A stretch of DNA of 64,000 bases from assembly GCA_025345505.1 (NCBI GenBank), contig JANVCC010009977.1, forward strand, positions 333,397 through 397,396, given 5' to 3'. A model generated the notes under the pieces. It worked only from the letters and a program-made list of their open reading frames with translations. It made no database searches and was not told the origin of the DNA. Shown piece after piece: positions 13,170 through 26,700 of the stretch. Source of the DNA: Todiramphus chloris collaris. Taxonomy: Eukaryota > Chordata > Aves > Coraciiformes > Alcedinidae. Within the stretch, counting starts at the first letter, position 1; every line of letters begins with the position of its first letter. A program made the translations under genes and the position numbers.

Positions 13170-14610
13170 TGAACTGGAAGACAGGGATGGAAAGCAGAAT
13201 AATCCCCTCATAGTCCAGGACGAAGCAGTTAATGACCTGCTTAGCCACCTGGACACTCAGAAGTTTGTGGGACTGGATGAGATCCATCCGAGACTGCTGA
13301 GAGAGGTGGCGGAGGAGTTTGCCAAGCCTCTCTCCATCATTTATCAACAGTCCTGGCTAACAGGGAGATCCCAGGTGACTGGACACTCATCAGTGTGGAA
13401 CACATCTACAGGAAGGGCAGGAAGGAGCATTCAGGAAACTACAAGTGTGTCAGCCTGACCTCGGTACCAGGGAAGATCATAGAAGGGTTCATCTTGTGTG
13501 CTCTCACATGGCAAATGCAGGACAACCAGGGGATCAGGCACAGCCAACATGGGTTCATGAGGGGCAGGTCCTGTTTGACCAACCTGATCTCCTTCTATGA
13601 CCAGGTCACCCACCAAGTAGATGCGGAAAAAGATGTGAATGTTGTTTACCTGGACTTGAGTAAAGTATTTGACACAATTCCCCCCAGCATTCAGCTGGAG
13701 AAGTTGGCAACTCATAGCACAGACAGGTGTACTCTTTGCTGGGTTAAAATCTGTCTGGGTGACCAAGCCCAGAGAGTTGTGGTAACAGAGTTAAATCCAG
13801 TTGGTGACTGGTCACCAGTGGTGTTCCCCAGGGCTCAGTGCTGGGGACAATCCTGTTTAACAACTTTACTGATGATCTAGATGAGGGGATTGAGTGCACC
13901 CTCAGTAAGTTTCCAGTTGACAGGAAATTAAGTGGGAGTGTTGATTTGCTTGAGAGTGGGCAGGCTCTACAGAGAGGTCTGGACAGGTTGGATCTATAGG
14001 CCAAGGTCAGTTGTATGAAGTTTAATAAGGCCAAATGCTAGGTCCTATACTTGGGTCACAACAACCCCAGGTAACACTACAGGTCTGAGGAAGAGTGGCT
14101 GGAAATCTGCCCAGCACAGTGGGACTTAAAGGTGTTGGTTGACACCCAGCTGAATATGACTCAGCAGTGTGCCCAAGTGACTAAGAAGGCCAACAGCATC
14201 CTGGCCATTGAACATGTCTTCTGAGGAGAGTCTGAGGGAGCTGGGATTGTTTAGCTTGAAGAAAAGGAGTCTGAGAGGAGACTTTATTGCCCTCTACAAC
14301 TACCTGTAAGGAGGTTGTAGTGAGGCCAGTGTTGGCCTCTTTTCACTAGCAACTAATGACAGAACAACAGGAAATGTCCACAAGTTGTGCCAGGGGAAGT
14401 TCAGATTAGATATTAGGAAGAATTTTTTACTGAAAGAGTAGTTAAGCATTAAAGCAGGCTGCCCAGGGGGGTGGTGGAGTCGTCATCCCTGCAGGAGTTC
14501 AAAAACCTGTATATGAGGCACTTCAGGACATGGTCTAGTGGTCATGTAGGTGTTGGGTAGAAGGTTGGACTTGGTATCTGGGAGGTCTTTTCCAACCTTA
14601 ACAAACAAAC
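13170..14610 (+). mobile_element. Older CR1 LINE, sense, with decayed RT ORF
   Basis: This is a more diverged CR1-family copy in sense orientation. Frames at 13099-13458 and 13395-13880 give recognisable RT pieces: KFVGLDEIHPRLLREVAEEF, YKCVSLTSVPGKIIEGFI, SQHGFMRGRSCLTNLISFYD and VVYLDLSKVFDTI. They are followed by a decayed SVLG...LFN block (13840-13870) and a degenerate C-terminal part to about 14540. The 3' end (14570-14610) reads GGAGGTCTTTTCCAACCTTA and then an AAC/AAAC-rich tail. Multiple frameshifts and stops show great age compared with the 4590-6467 copy. The 5' limit is uncertain by tens of bases. Confidence 0.88.
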
Positions 14611-14689
14611 AAAGAAACAAATTAAAAAAAGATTAGATGAAACAAGGAAGTTACTTGTCCATGAAACACAACAAGAAATTGTGGGCATA

Positions 14690-14775
14690 ATGTGGAAATT
14701 GTTGTCCCAAACTCAATAGCCTGTGTTAAGCAGTAGGTTAGACTAGATTAATGCTATGATCATGGTAATTTTAAA
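14690..14775 (+). mobile_element. Possible ancient CR1/L3-like 3' end fragment
   Basis: The stretch around AGCAGTAGGTTAGACTAGAT followed by AATGCTATGATCATGG resembles the 3' UTR wording of old amniote CR1/L3 elements. It is short and diverged, so this call rests on a single motif and could be coincidence. Confidence 0.35.
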
Positions 14776-17700
14776 GTGGGTATATCTAGTGCAAGTTTTT
14801 GTACATTTAAAAGCAGAAAAGGTCGTCCTGAGATGCTAATAAGCTCAAGAATTGTCAGGGTTTTTAAAAAACCTTAGCCTTTTATATGGGTACTTAGGTA
14901 CTTCGATCTGCTAAGGTAATATCCAGGAGAAATAAATGGCTTTGGGAGGGATGCAAACACTAACTTTAGGGCTGTAAGCATAGAGATTAGAAGTGCTCAC
15001 AACACTTGGATGAAGGAGTCTAAGACTGCTGCTGGACTGCTGCTCTGGTACTGTGTTTCTTGTGCCCTCTCTTCCTCCAAGACCAATAGGAAAAGTTAAT
15101 TAATCCACAGGCATCTAAAATGATGAGAGCAGTATGAGACACCTTGGTAAATACAGTACTTATTTTCTGCAAAAACTACACATCAAGGTTTGATTTTTGC
15201 ATCTATGTCTGAGAGAGAATGAGGAGAAATAACTGACTCTTTCATGTCAACTTTAATTTAGACACTCCAATCTCTGACCATCACGATGGGTCATCCTCTC
15301 AGTAATCTTGCTGTGAAGTTTATGCACAGATGAGTTATAAAAGCAGACCAAATCTTTTTAATTCTTACCACTGCTTAGTTCTTCCTCAGAAATGTGTGTT
15401 GGAGTAGGTTTCAGCTTTTCCTTAAAAAAATCACAAAAATTTGGTTTGGGTCATATCCACATTCATTCTGAGTTGACAAGAGTTTCAGAACTAGCAACTA
15501 CCTGTTCTCTAGTTTTCTGGGAAGGATAAGACAGAAGCAGTCTTTCCATGTGTATTTCTGTTTTAATCTTTTTGCATTCTTTAATATATTAAGACTGGTT
15601 TCAAATATTAGGATTTAATATTTTGTCAGTTTTCAGTTTTACATTTTTTTCTAATTTGGATACAATATTAATTTATAAAGTGATAACAATATTCTACAAA
15701 ATTATTTCAAACAGTGCTTGTTTTATTGAACATCAGAGATGGTCAATATAATATAATATAATTGTATTCTCTGCCCCTACATTTGGGACACCATATTATT
15801 TTACTTCAGATCATTCTGAATACACACCTTAAGTGAATTCATTGTTTCTGAGTCCTTCCTGAAGCAAAAGCTGAAATTTAAAATTTGCCCTGAAAATAAT
15901 GGAAAATTGTTAAATTTGTATTCTTCTTAGACCAAATGATGATCTGTAGAGATTTTTTCATTCTGCAGTGTGTTATACTAAATACCATGGTATGCATTCT
16001 TCTGATATTGTCTCTTTTTTCCCCAACTTAGTTTTCACAAAGTCACATTCCACATGTTTTTCTTCTTTATAGTCATTCCTTTAAATAATTTAATTGTATC
16101 AAGGTTTATTATGCCACTGCTTAATGAAGCTTTAGGCTCTTTAAGCCACCATAAATAGTGAAAACTGACACATAGAACTAGGTTCAACTTCCTTGCTTAG
16201 CTTGGTTTTCCTATTCTAGCTATTATTTATTCAGATAACATGAACAGTGTCTGTATTTTATTACTGCTATGAAAAGTAAAATTCAAAGCCCTGAGATTCA
16301 GTGTGTGTCCAAAGTATTATATAGTTTAAAGCATTAGAAGATAAAATATCTTCTATACAAAGCATTAATGGTTTTCAAAATTGGACTAAGATGATACCGA
16401 AATCAGAGGTTTTATTACATTGGACCAGATATAGAAGTTCCATTTCATTTCCTATTAGGTCCAACCAAAGTTGGCACTGGTCTGAACACTGAGAGATGAG
16501 GGGAAAAAAAAAAAAAAAGAGATCTCCATCTATCTATATAGAGCTTATTGCATATTTTGTTTTTTGATGCACATTTTTTACACCATGGAAGTCAAGATCT
16601 CCAGAGTTAACATGATTTTATTCTATCTCTCCCTATGCTTCTTCATATTTCACATAATTTTTTTTACCATGGTACACAGCATATTCTGAGGCCACCTAAG
16701 ATCCACTTGACATTCTTTGTAAGCATTACAGTACTCCCACCCCAGTATAATTTCCTAGTTCTTCAGATTGCTTTCAGAAAAGAAGATCCAACCTGAATGG
16801 TAAGGATTTTATTTCTGAGTAAATCTTGATGATTTACATAAGCGAAGATGGCAGCAATAGTGACATTGCGAAGTGACTGATTAAGGTCTACCTTTGCACA
16901 GTCACTTCAAATCTGTGTGATGAAGACATTTTCTGCCTGTACAAGGAACAATTCTTGTAATGTGACAGGTAGGTGTTGAGAGAAAAAAAGTGATACCATC
17001 ATCTGCACTTAATGAGTTCAAACTACCAGCACACTGTCAAATGCCATCAGTAATTACAGTCTTTAGTATGTAGGTCTTAAATCTTTTAACTTTCAAATAA
17101 GTCTCTTTGATATAGTCAGTCATCCAATGTTTCCTGGGTGCTGCCAATAATACTGTGGGTGATAGACTAGCTGGGGAAATCCATGTAAAGCTTAAACTCC
17201 CTTTGTAAAATGCTGTTGATTTTTAACAATAAGGAAGAGCTATTTTTAAAAAGAACCTTTTATTTATTATATCTATTATACATGTATGGAGTGAGGCAAA
17301 GAAATCATGGACAATGTTGTAAGCAAATGCTAAACAAGAAAATTTGGTCTTTGGAACACATGTATACTTGTCTATGAATCTATTTCTACCATTTCATCTT
17401 GTCTTTGTTCATAGGACAGGCAAATGAAAACATATCAGAAGAACCAAACTTTCTGCAGTGTGTCTTTTCTTAAATAATTCTTGCACATTGAACTGATGAT
17501 CTCAGAGGAAGGATTCCTGTCTTAGTAAGATTTAATATGTGGCCATATACCACAAGTATATTTGAGTGTTGGCAACCAGACTTGGACCTAGTCAGGTATC
17601 TCTCAGTGTATGACACTCATCTCCTGCATAGAAGCAATTTAAGTGCAAATATCAGCCCTCATTTTGTGACTCAAATAGCAAACAACCAAAAAAAAAATCA

Positions 17701-20700
17701 CACTAGAAGAACTATGACATTTGTGGCTTGAAAGGAAAGCCTTTAGTTAATAAAAATTATTTATTTTTAGACCTTATCAAACATTAATAAATTAAAAGTA
17801 TGTTACTTTCCATCTTTAAGATGCAGAATTATTAGGTCATTTAATTTAAATCAATAAGATGCAGAATATATAAGCTAATCCCATAAAATGGAGAACATGA
17901 GCATGTACCATTGAGAGGAAAATGGACCAAGAAAACCTGCCAGACATAGCTATAATCACTCAAGTGATGAATCCAAGACAAGGAAATATTTCTTCTTGTG
18001 TTACACTTTCACAAAAAGAATAAAAGAAAAATAATAAGGTGATAAGAAACCTATAATGTGGATTTGTCAGGACAAATCCCATCTAAACAATCTAGTTTTC
18101 TTCTGTTATAGAATAGATGATTTATCTAATAAGAGACAGTTATTTAATAAGATACATATATATCAACTAAAAATCTTGCATAATGGGAGTTTATGATCTG
18201 AAAGAAATTTCTGTAAAATTGATGGACAACTAAGTCAAAAACTATAATCAGAGAAAATTATGAATAAGTTGCTATCTACTTGACGAAATGGTGATCTTTA
18301 CTGTATTAAGTTGGCACATATTCATTATTTTCTTAAAGAAATGTAGTAGACTTCTACATCAGAAGCAAAGAGAAATGTGAAGACTTTGGGTGTCATTAGA
18401 AAGAAGATACGAACCTAATATGAAGAGAAGAAACAGTCAAAAAATCCATGGAGGACATTTGCTAAAGAAAGTACAAAGTATTTCTTCATTATAAAAGGCA
18501 TCATCTCCATCAAGAGGTGGAGGAAAGTAAGCAGGTAGCAGCAGTTAATCTTGGAGTGGTCTGTAAGTTTAATATGTGTCAAAAGGATGATGAAAAAAAT
18601 GGTCTGTAGGTAAAAAAGAAAAGAAAAAAGAAATATCTTTGTTATCTGGAAGAAAAACTCCATCAAAGTACAATAACTATTTAACAGACTGTAATTTTGC
18701 AAGAGCAAACTATTTCTAGGAACAGTAAAGAGGCCCCCTCAGCATGCTGCTGCATAACTGTAAATGAAACCACAGAAACAGCAGCTTTTCACAGATGGTG
18801 TTTTACTTTTTGTTAAAGTGTCTTTTGAAACAATAGCATAATTCAAAACACCACTGAAGCAACAAGAACTCAAAAATATACCCAAATAAAGAGAAAACAA
18901 GTAAAGTAATATAAAAAGAAAATTTTTAAGACAATTTGAGTTTTATATAGTAACAGCCCACAAAAGACAATGGTTAGTAAGTCATTGTCTCATGATACTT
19001 TCCTCCTTTAAGACTAATATGTTTCAAATATTCCTGCAGGTACCTCCTCCAGAGACACGCACATACCTATAGAGACATGTCCCACCCCCATGCATATGCA
19101 CACATGCCACTTCGAATGTTGAAATATCATGTGTGCTGCTATCCACACATTTTCACAGTTGCAATGTTAGCACTGCTAGGTCAGAAGATTCCCCCAGGGT
19201 GCTTCTCAGTCTCAGAGCTATTCATTCAAAAACTGTTCACTTATTAGCAACAACTACAACATCCATCCTGGCAGAGAAGCTCAAATCAGCTGTTAAGGAT
19301 ATAACAATTCACCAGGCAAATTAGCAACAGGGGAGCTGTTCCACTGTAAATTCTGCTTACACGGAAGCAGCTAGTACTCAGCTGTTCTTTAACAGGTAGT
19401 ATTTATAAGGCTAGATGCTATTTTCCGTTTTGTTATTGAGAAGATATCTGAAGGTTATATGGTTGTTGGTTTTGATTGTGGGTTTGTTTGTGATTTTTAC
19501 CCTCCTTGGTCTATTCCTTATTTAAAGCCAGAAGTATACAGAAGCTTGGAGAAGTATATTGTTTGTTAATTTTAATTCTTGTAAGAAATTATTAAAAGGC
19601 ATTGCCTGCAGCTTTCTCTGGTCACAAGGCACTAAAGCAGGTAACAGGTTCAGTGATAATGAAGGTAGGTGTAATACGGTATGGGAGCTTGGTTCAATCG
19701 TATTTTTGGACTTCTGACTGGGAAGAAAAAAAAAAAATTTGCTTTTCTGAAACATTAGGGATGACCTGAAATCTACTGGAAATGTGTATCAAACTTGAAA
19801 TGTCTGCACAAAAGAAATAAAGTCATACATAAAAATACTCACTTACTCCATACCTGGAAAAAAAGGATTTTTCTAAATTGTGACTTCCGTGCATTGACTT
19901 TTTTTTTCTTAACTCTGTTATAGGAGTTTGATAATCACATCCTTCATAAGTTTGCTTTTGTGGGAAGAGGAGATATCTAGATGGTCCACTGACAGATTTC
20001 CAAATAAATAATTGTACCTCAGCTTTTGTTATTAGTAAACCCTGCAGCAATCTCATGGCTTTCTAAGCAAATTCTGGGCTCAAATTCTTGACAAAGTGGT
20101 TGTAAAGTTTGGCCCAGAGATTCTTTTTAGTCTGTACATCACTGGTCGATATATTCATTGTTAGTTTTTGGATCAGGGAATAAGGGCCGGATTACAAAGC
20201 AGTGATTAAATGGATTTTGGCATCCAGTTTCACTTGAATGTTAACAAGCTCTTTTTTCTATGTCCTACCCAGATCTTTCTTTCAAATGTTGCAGATTTAA
20301 AACCACACTTTAAAAAAAAAAAAAACAAAACCAAACCGTTTTTTTTTTTACCATTTTTTGTTCCAAAGTAAAGGCATTACATCCACAAGTTTTAAGTGGA
20401 AGAAAGCTACATCTTCTTTGGTTGTTCTTCTTCACAGAAGAAATGCATTGCTTACAAAGAGGTACTGTTTTGTAACATGTTTTGCATGTTATTGTGACTT
20501 TTAAAAGTGGAGATTAATAGAGCTGAACACTGAATTGTATTATTTAAGATATGATTAAGATGATTTGGGGTAATTCCTTTTCCTTCCACTTTAAAGGATT
20601 TATTTTCTTTTGCTGTACTTCAAAAATGGCTACAGAGGAATAATGATCTTCATATTTGATTTAATGTACTAGATAAACATAATTAAAAAAAAATTAAGGT

Positions 20701-23700
20701 ATATGTTTATTTCATACTAATACCCAAATTAAAATGTTATTTAAAAAAAAAAAAAAAATTGTGAAACCACTATGCCTTGTCTGACCATACTGCTAATTTA
20801 TTTCACTGTGTTTGAAGACAGAGAAGGGTGCAAGGAAGAAGGGTAAAATCTATAGACACTTATTATTAGCTATATATTGCCTTACCTATTTCTGTGCTGT
20901 TCCATCAGTCTTTACAAATGTCCACAGGATCCAATTTGTGGTGCTCTCTGGCTCCTTTTCAGGTTTCTGCTCAAGCTGTGCCTACTTAGAGCATTGGAAG
21001 GGCTCATGATTGTTGTACAGAAGGGAATAATTCAATTTCTTAGAGAAATATTGTCTGTCTGTCAGAGAAGTGTGGTCTTTATTAGCAGATTTAGGATTGC
21101 TATTCTGCAAGCAAGTATTTTGTGTTGCTTGAAAACAGACTTTGGTTAAAAAATACACGAGAGATATTGGTGTATGGTCTGGAAAAAAGCATCATAGAGG
21201 AAAGTCTTGATTTGCTAGTTGAGGACACTTGCCTTTTTGCATTGTGCATTGTCAAAAGGTAAGGCATGGTTTGGGTTTTTTTGGAGGTAATACTTATTTC
21301 CTGTAAAGTCATCTGACTCAAACACTCGTTCTGAAGTACCTTTCTTGCCTTTTGGACTAAACTGGCTGCAAATAATTGATTTTTGTGTTAGGTGGGGGAT
21401 CTAATCCCTAGTGTCTTTAGTTTGCACATACTAAAACAAATATAAAATGGTCATAAAATATATTGTGTCATCCCAATGTCAGAGGACTGCAAGTCATTGG
21501 AAATTATATGCCTTAAACTCTAGAGCGTGTTTGCTCTGGACATATTTTTGAATTCTTGAAAGCTTAGGAAATCATATTCAGGTTTCATAGACATTTTTTC
21601 CCTATCTGTGAGCTGCTTCTGACTATAAGGAGCAGGAAACTGCAGTATATCTTTTCAGCTTGGTGTTTTTCCAGTGCAAATGGATGAAACCCTCCTTAAG
21701 ATTAAAAATATAAACAAAGAAAAAAAAAGAAGAAAATCGTAGTAAAATCTAAGCTTTTTCTGAAAATAGCTTCTAGACTATCCTTTTTTTTTTCTTCCTT
21801 TTAAGAAAATCTAAGCAACACGAAAGCATACTTCAAACACAGGACTCTTATACCTTGGGTTTTCATCCTGAAACACATCCATGACATAATATTAACAGTA
21901 TTAAGTATCAGTATCATGAAATGACAAGGTGACAAGCTCTATAACAGCTATAAAGTGTCATTATTTCTATTTCAGCAAAAGTTTTAATAAGTTGATGGCT
22001 AAGGACAAAAATAAAGTCTTTGTCTTTCTACATGAGAACTTTTCCACAGGACATCCTGTAGAGTTTGGTTTGGCAACATCAAAGACTTGTGAAAATCAGC
22101 AAGTTAGATAAGACCTAATATGAAAACCTATTCTGAGACATCCATACATTTCAAATGTAGTATTTCGTAGTTTTAAAAAGAATGTTTCCACTTTTGCCCA
22201 TCTCCATTCAGTAGAAGAAGAGAAAGAGTGTAAGAAGGCATGGTCTAAGTTTAATTTTGTTAAACATCTTAAATTTGTTTCCTAAAACCAAGTCAATGAC
22301 AGATCCCTTCTGATGCCTTTTCTATTAAACATATTCACATTTCAGGGTAGACAACTAATATGCATATTAGACAAATGGTCCTAGTCTGGGGCCTGGTTTA
22401 CCAGTATTTGTCACTACTGATGTCTAAAAGGGAGTTGAATAAAAGCCCCTGGGTAAAGAAGTGGCAACTGCAGTAAGAAGTTACTTAAATGTGAGAATAA
22501 TACTCGTATAAAAGAAACTAGTCACAGTTTACAATGAGAACATAAAATTTAACTGTGTCCTCCACTGTAGGATTCCGTGTTGATCCTAGAAACAAAACCT
22601 GTTTTCCAGCTAACCTAAGTGGTAGTCTACATCACTTTTAACTTTCATACTTTCCTGGAAGTTGACGTAACTGGATAGAGCAGCAAGGAATTAGAATAGC
22701 ATGTCTTAAACACATGAGCTAGAGAATGACCAGGAAAGGATGAGAGAGAAGGAGTTCCAGAAAACTGTTGACAGATCTGATCCATACTTTTGTCAGACAC
22801 TTAAGTGGGCCAGATAGACTCTAAAACTTGTCAGATCAATAACCCACAGCTAGTTTAAAACCATGGATAATTCATTACCCGCAACTCTCTAGTAGTTAAA
22901 CATTGCATAAAGATCACAAGAGAATTTGAATTGCTTACTGTCTTTTTCACTTTACAACTTTTAGCTTTGGCCCTACTTTTAAGCTTTCCCGATTGGCATG
23001 CATGGTGTCTATACATAAAGCAATTTAACTCACTCAGGATGCATGATTACCAGGTGCTTTTCTGCTGAGGGTTTTCCTGTTGATGTAGGGGCTGACAATT
23101 CCAGTCTTTTGCCTGACTGCCTCCTGTGTTGGGCAGTAATCTATTCTGACATATCATCTTTAAAGTGATGTCTCCCTGGTTTTCATCCCTCTGTTTTGAC
23201 TCCTGGCAAAAGTATTGTATATTCCTCTGAGAGATGGTAAGGTAGAAGACGAGAGAACCTATCAGAAACAGTGAAAACTTTGTTTAAACAACATAAATTA
23301 ATCCCATATCACACAATGTAAGTAACGTGGAATTGCTTGTTGTTATCAGCTATTAAACACTGAAAACTATTGTATATGAAAAAAGCACATAAATAATAGA
23401 AATATGCTCTTCAAATCCCTTGATGGTTGCAAACATTCTGTGAACCATATTTTCACTTCCCTAGATGAGGTGCATCACAGATGTTATACTTCACTGAGGC
23501 AGGGGATGGTAACTGAGAACTTTAATTGTGCACTATCAAATTCATAACTGCAGTATTTGATGGCCTCAGAAATACTGATGATCTTTGCAATGCATTCGTG
23601 AATTATGGAAACCTGACCTCCAAAGTGCAGATAGGAAACTTGTGCACAGAGAGGTAAAACCTCTGGTTGTTGCACAGTGAATCTGCAGCAGATTTTGGAA

Positions 23701-26700
23701 AAGATGAAGATTTTCTGCATTCTTGACCAGGTGTCTTTAGCAAGTGTTGGAGAAAGCACATCCTGAATTAGGCATGACCCTCATCAACTAATTGTCTGGG
23801 GTCTCCCCCAGTCCCACCTCACTGCAAGTCTGTATGAGGCTATCTCCACTCTTGTACTGTTTTCTTTCCTTGTTCCTGTGGTACATTCTGGAAATGTTTT
23901 ACAAGGACACGGCTGTTAGAGCAGTGGCATCTTTCACCGTGATGGAGCTCAGGAATAACGATACACTCTAGTGAATTTTATAAACTCCAAAAAGACTAGT
24001 CAGAAATGCTGCAATCTGATCATTCTCATGAACATATGTCTATGCCGATAGGTGTTCCTGTGCTCTGTGGAAGACTCCTGAGTGATACCACAGTGATACA
24101 CCCCTATGATGTATTCAAGCACTTACACAATTTGCTCATCCTAGAAATCCCAGAACTGTCAGCTTTGCACTGACATTTAATCCCAGATTCCCTTACACTG
24201 TACAGTATTCCTAAAATCAAGCAGCAACTACCTTTCCTAAATCTCCTTAAAAGCAGAGGAAATTGCAAAAATCTACTATGACACTATGCTTATGAGGAGG
24301 AAAAAATACACTTATATGAGATTTTTGGTAAGCCCAGCTCAAGCTTTCTGACTGTAGGGCAGTTAGTCAGATAGGCCCTTGAAAGCTCCTGGAGCTCTTA
24401 ACCACCCCTGTTAGCACAGACGATGTAAGTAATAGGAAAGAAATCAGACTAAATAGGCTCTGAAGCTCATAAAGCAAATGTGGACAATATGATTCATATT
24501 ACTTATTGTTGTAAATGCTATGATAGAATCACAGTGCTTTGCAAATATGAAATATCTAAGCTTTGTAATTTACAATTTTTCTCCTCTGTTTGTAATGGAT
24601 ACAGGTCAATACTTTTACAAATCAGCAGACAAGAATTTTTGCTTGTAATCTTAGCATTTGCCTTTAACTGTTACAAAACATAGTTTGATTTTTGACAGAT
24701 TTAGGCAATCATGTCACAGGATGTGACAATACTGCTGTACAAAGTGAAGTGTATTTTTTCCCACATTTCCTGCTACAGCCGTATTTCTATGTGTGAATGC
24801 CACACTCTGATTTTAAAAGATAAGAATACATATTTGGCTGTGCATTCTTGTTTCACTGAATTATTCCCTGGGATGAGTGAATGATACTTTGAAGTTAGAG
24901 GCTCTTACTAATGTATAACCATGGGTCGTGTCTTGTCATCTAGATGTAATCACACATACTGACTGTATAGGTCAGTAATCAGTAAACTTATTTCTTTTGT
25001 GGCTGAACCCACAAATGTACTTGATGGAGTTTCTTTTTAAAGTGATCCTATTATAGATATTAATCTGATTCCATGCTGTGCATACTCTTTACAGTAAGAT
25101 CTACTAAAAATGTTCTTTTTATAAATCCTGTCTCTGGTAAAATGAATGTCCTGTGTTGTTAGTTACTTCAAGAAATTCCTGTTAAATCTCCACCACTGCC
25201 TTTTGCATTTTAGGTTACTTGTGTCTTTTCACATAGTTTATTTCTCAATAATCTTCTACTACTTTTTATCTTCATCTTGAACCAGATGGCTATAAAGACA
25301 AAGAAGCCTACATAGCAGTTCTTTTAGCTAGTAATTAATAGAATCAGTTCTGTTTTTGCTGCTGCATCTACACATTAGAAGGAAAACAATTATTGCTGCT
25401 GCTTCTTAGAATATCATCAGACCAGTGTTTGAACTACAGCCTTTTGCTCCAACTGTGAGAAGAGGCAAAACTGAGATTTACATTACAGGTAATTTTCCAC
25501 ATTTCAGGTAATGTACGTCTGTGCCCTGTTTGACTTTTAAGATCTTTTTTTCAACATAAAGAATAATTTGTTATAGCTCTATCTGAACTTTGTGAGGCAT
25601 AAAAGGAATTGTTTCTGTTTTCTTAGTTATCAGTATTGCCCATGAAAGATATTATGATCCTTCCATGGGCCCTTCTTCATCTAATGTAAACCCCTTGAGG
25701 CATTTTAGCAATTAAAGTGACTAGATGCTTTCATGATTTAATTTATACACTATTCAAACATTACTTAGGCAATGCTTTCATTTGGATAAATTTGCTTGAA
25801 CATAATGGAAATTCTCCAGTTTTCCCTTGAAAAGTTGAATCCTTCCACAATAATAGTTTCGCCACGCACTTTCTACCCAGTGATTTGCATGGAGTGGGAG
25901 AGTCATACACCTCTACATGTGCATAATTACTTCAGTGACTGGTGAAACTTTAAAGCTCCAGGGTATAGGACAAATGAAAAATAAAAGAAAATCCAGATAG
26001 CAGGGCTTCATTTAAATTATTCAGATCTAGCAGGTGTACCTACATAAGGTTAAATCTGGGGACAGTAATCTTCACTGTACCACTAGCTTTGAGCTAGGCT
26101 GATATGTTTTTTTACTGTAATTCAGTGCCTGCTGTTCACCACAGCCTTTCAGAATTTTGTAGTGACCATGAGAACAGAACTTAGAAGGAAGGATAATCTC
26201 TATTAGCAGCACAGCTACTGTAATACACTATTGATTCAGCCTGTCTCTGCAATGTAAAGAGCACAGGTGCTTAGAAGGTAACAAAATGCACATTATTTGT
26301 GTAACCATCCTAAGCATATGCTATGAGAATGTATTTCTCTTTGAGCAAGGAATTTGGTTATTCCATCAGTTTACAGAAAAATTGCTTGAATTTTCCAAAG
26401 AAAATTTCAGGTTATATTCATATGCCTGTTCTGACAAATTTATACACATACCCCTCTTTTTTTGTCTTTTTAAAAAGGGACTAAAATGATAAATTAGGTA
26501 GTAATTTATTTATTTAATTATTTATTTACTTTAACTCTTCACAAAAGGCAGTTCTTTGATTCACGTACATGTGTGTTTTGAGAAAAAAACCAAAACACTG
26601 TAACATACCTTAAACTAAAAGTAGTTCCTTGGCGTTGTGCTTCAACAAAGGTAATCCAGATTTTGCAGATGGTTGCTAGAAATGACAAACTAGGAGACTA

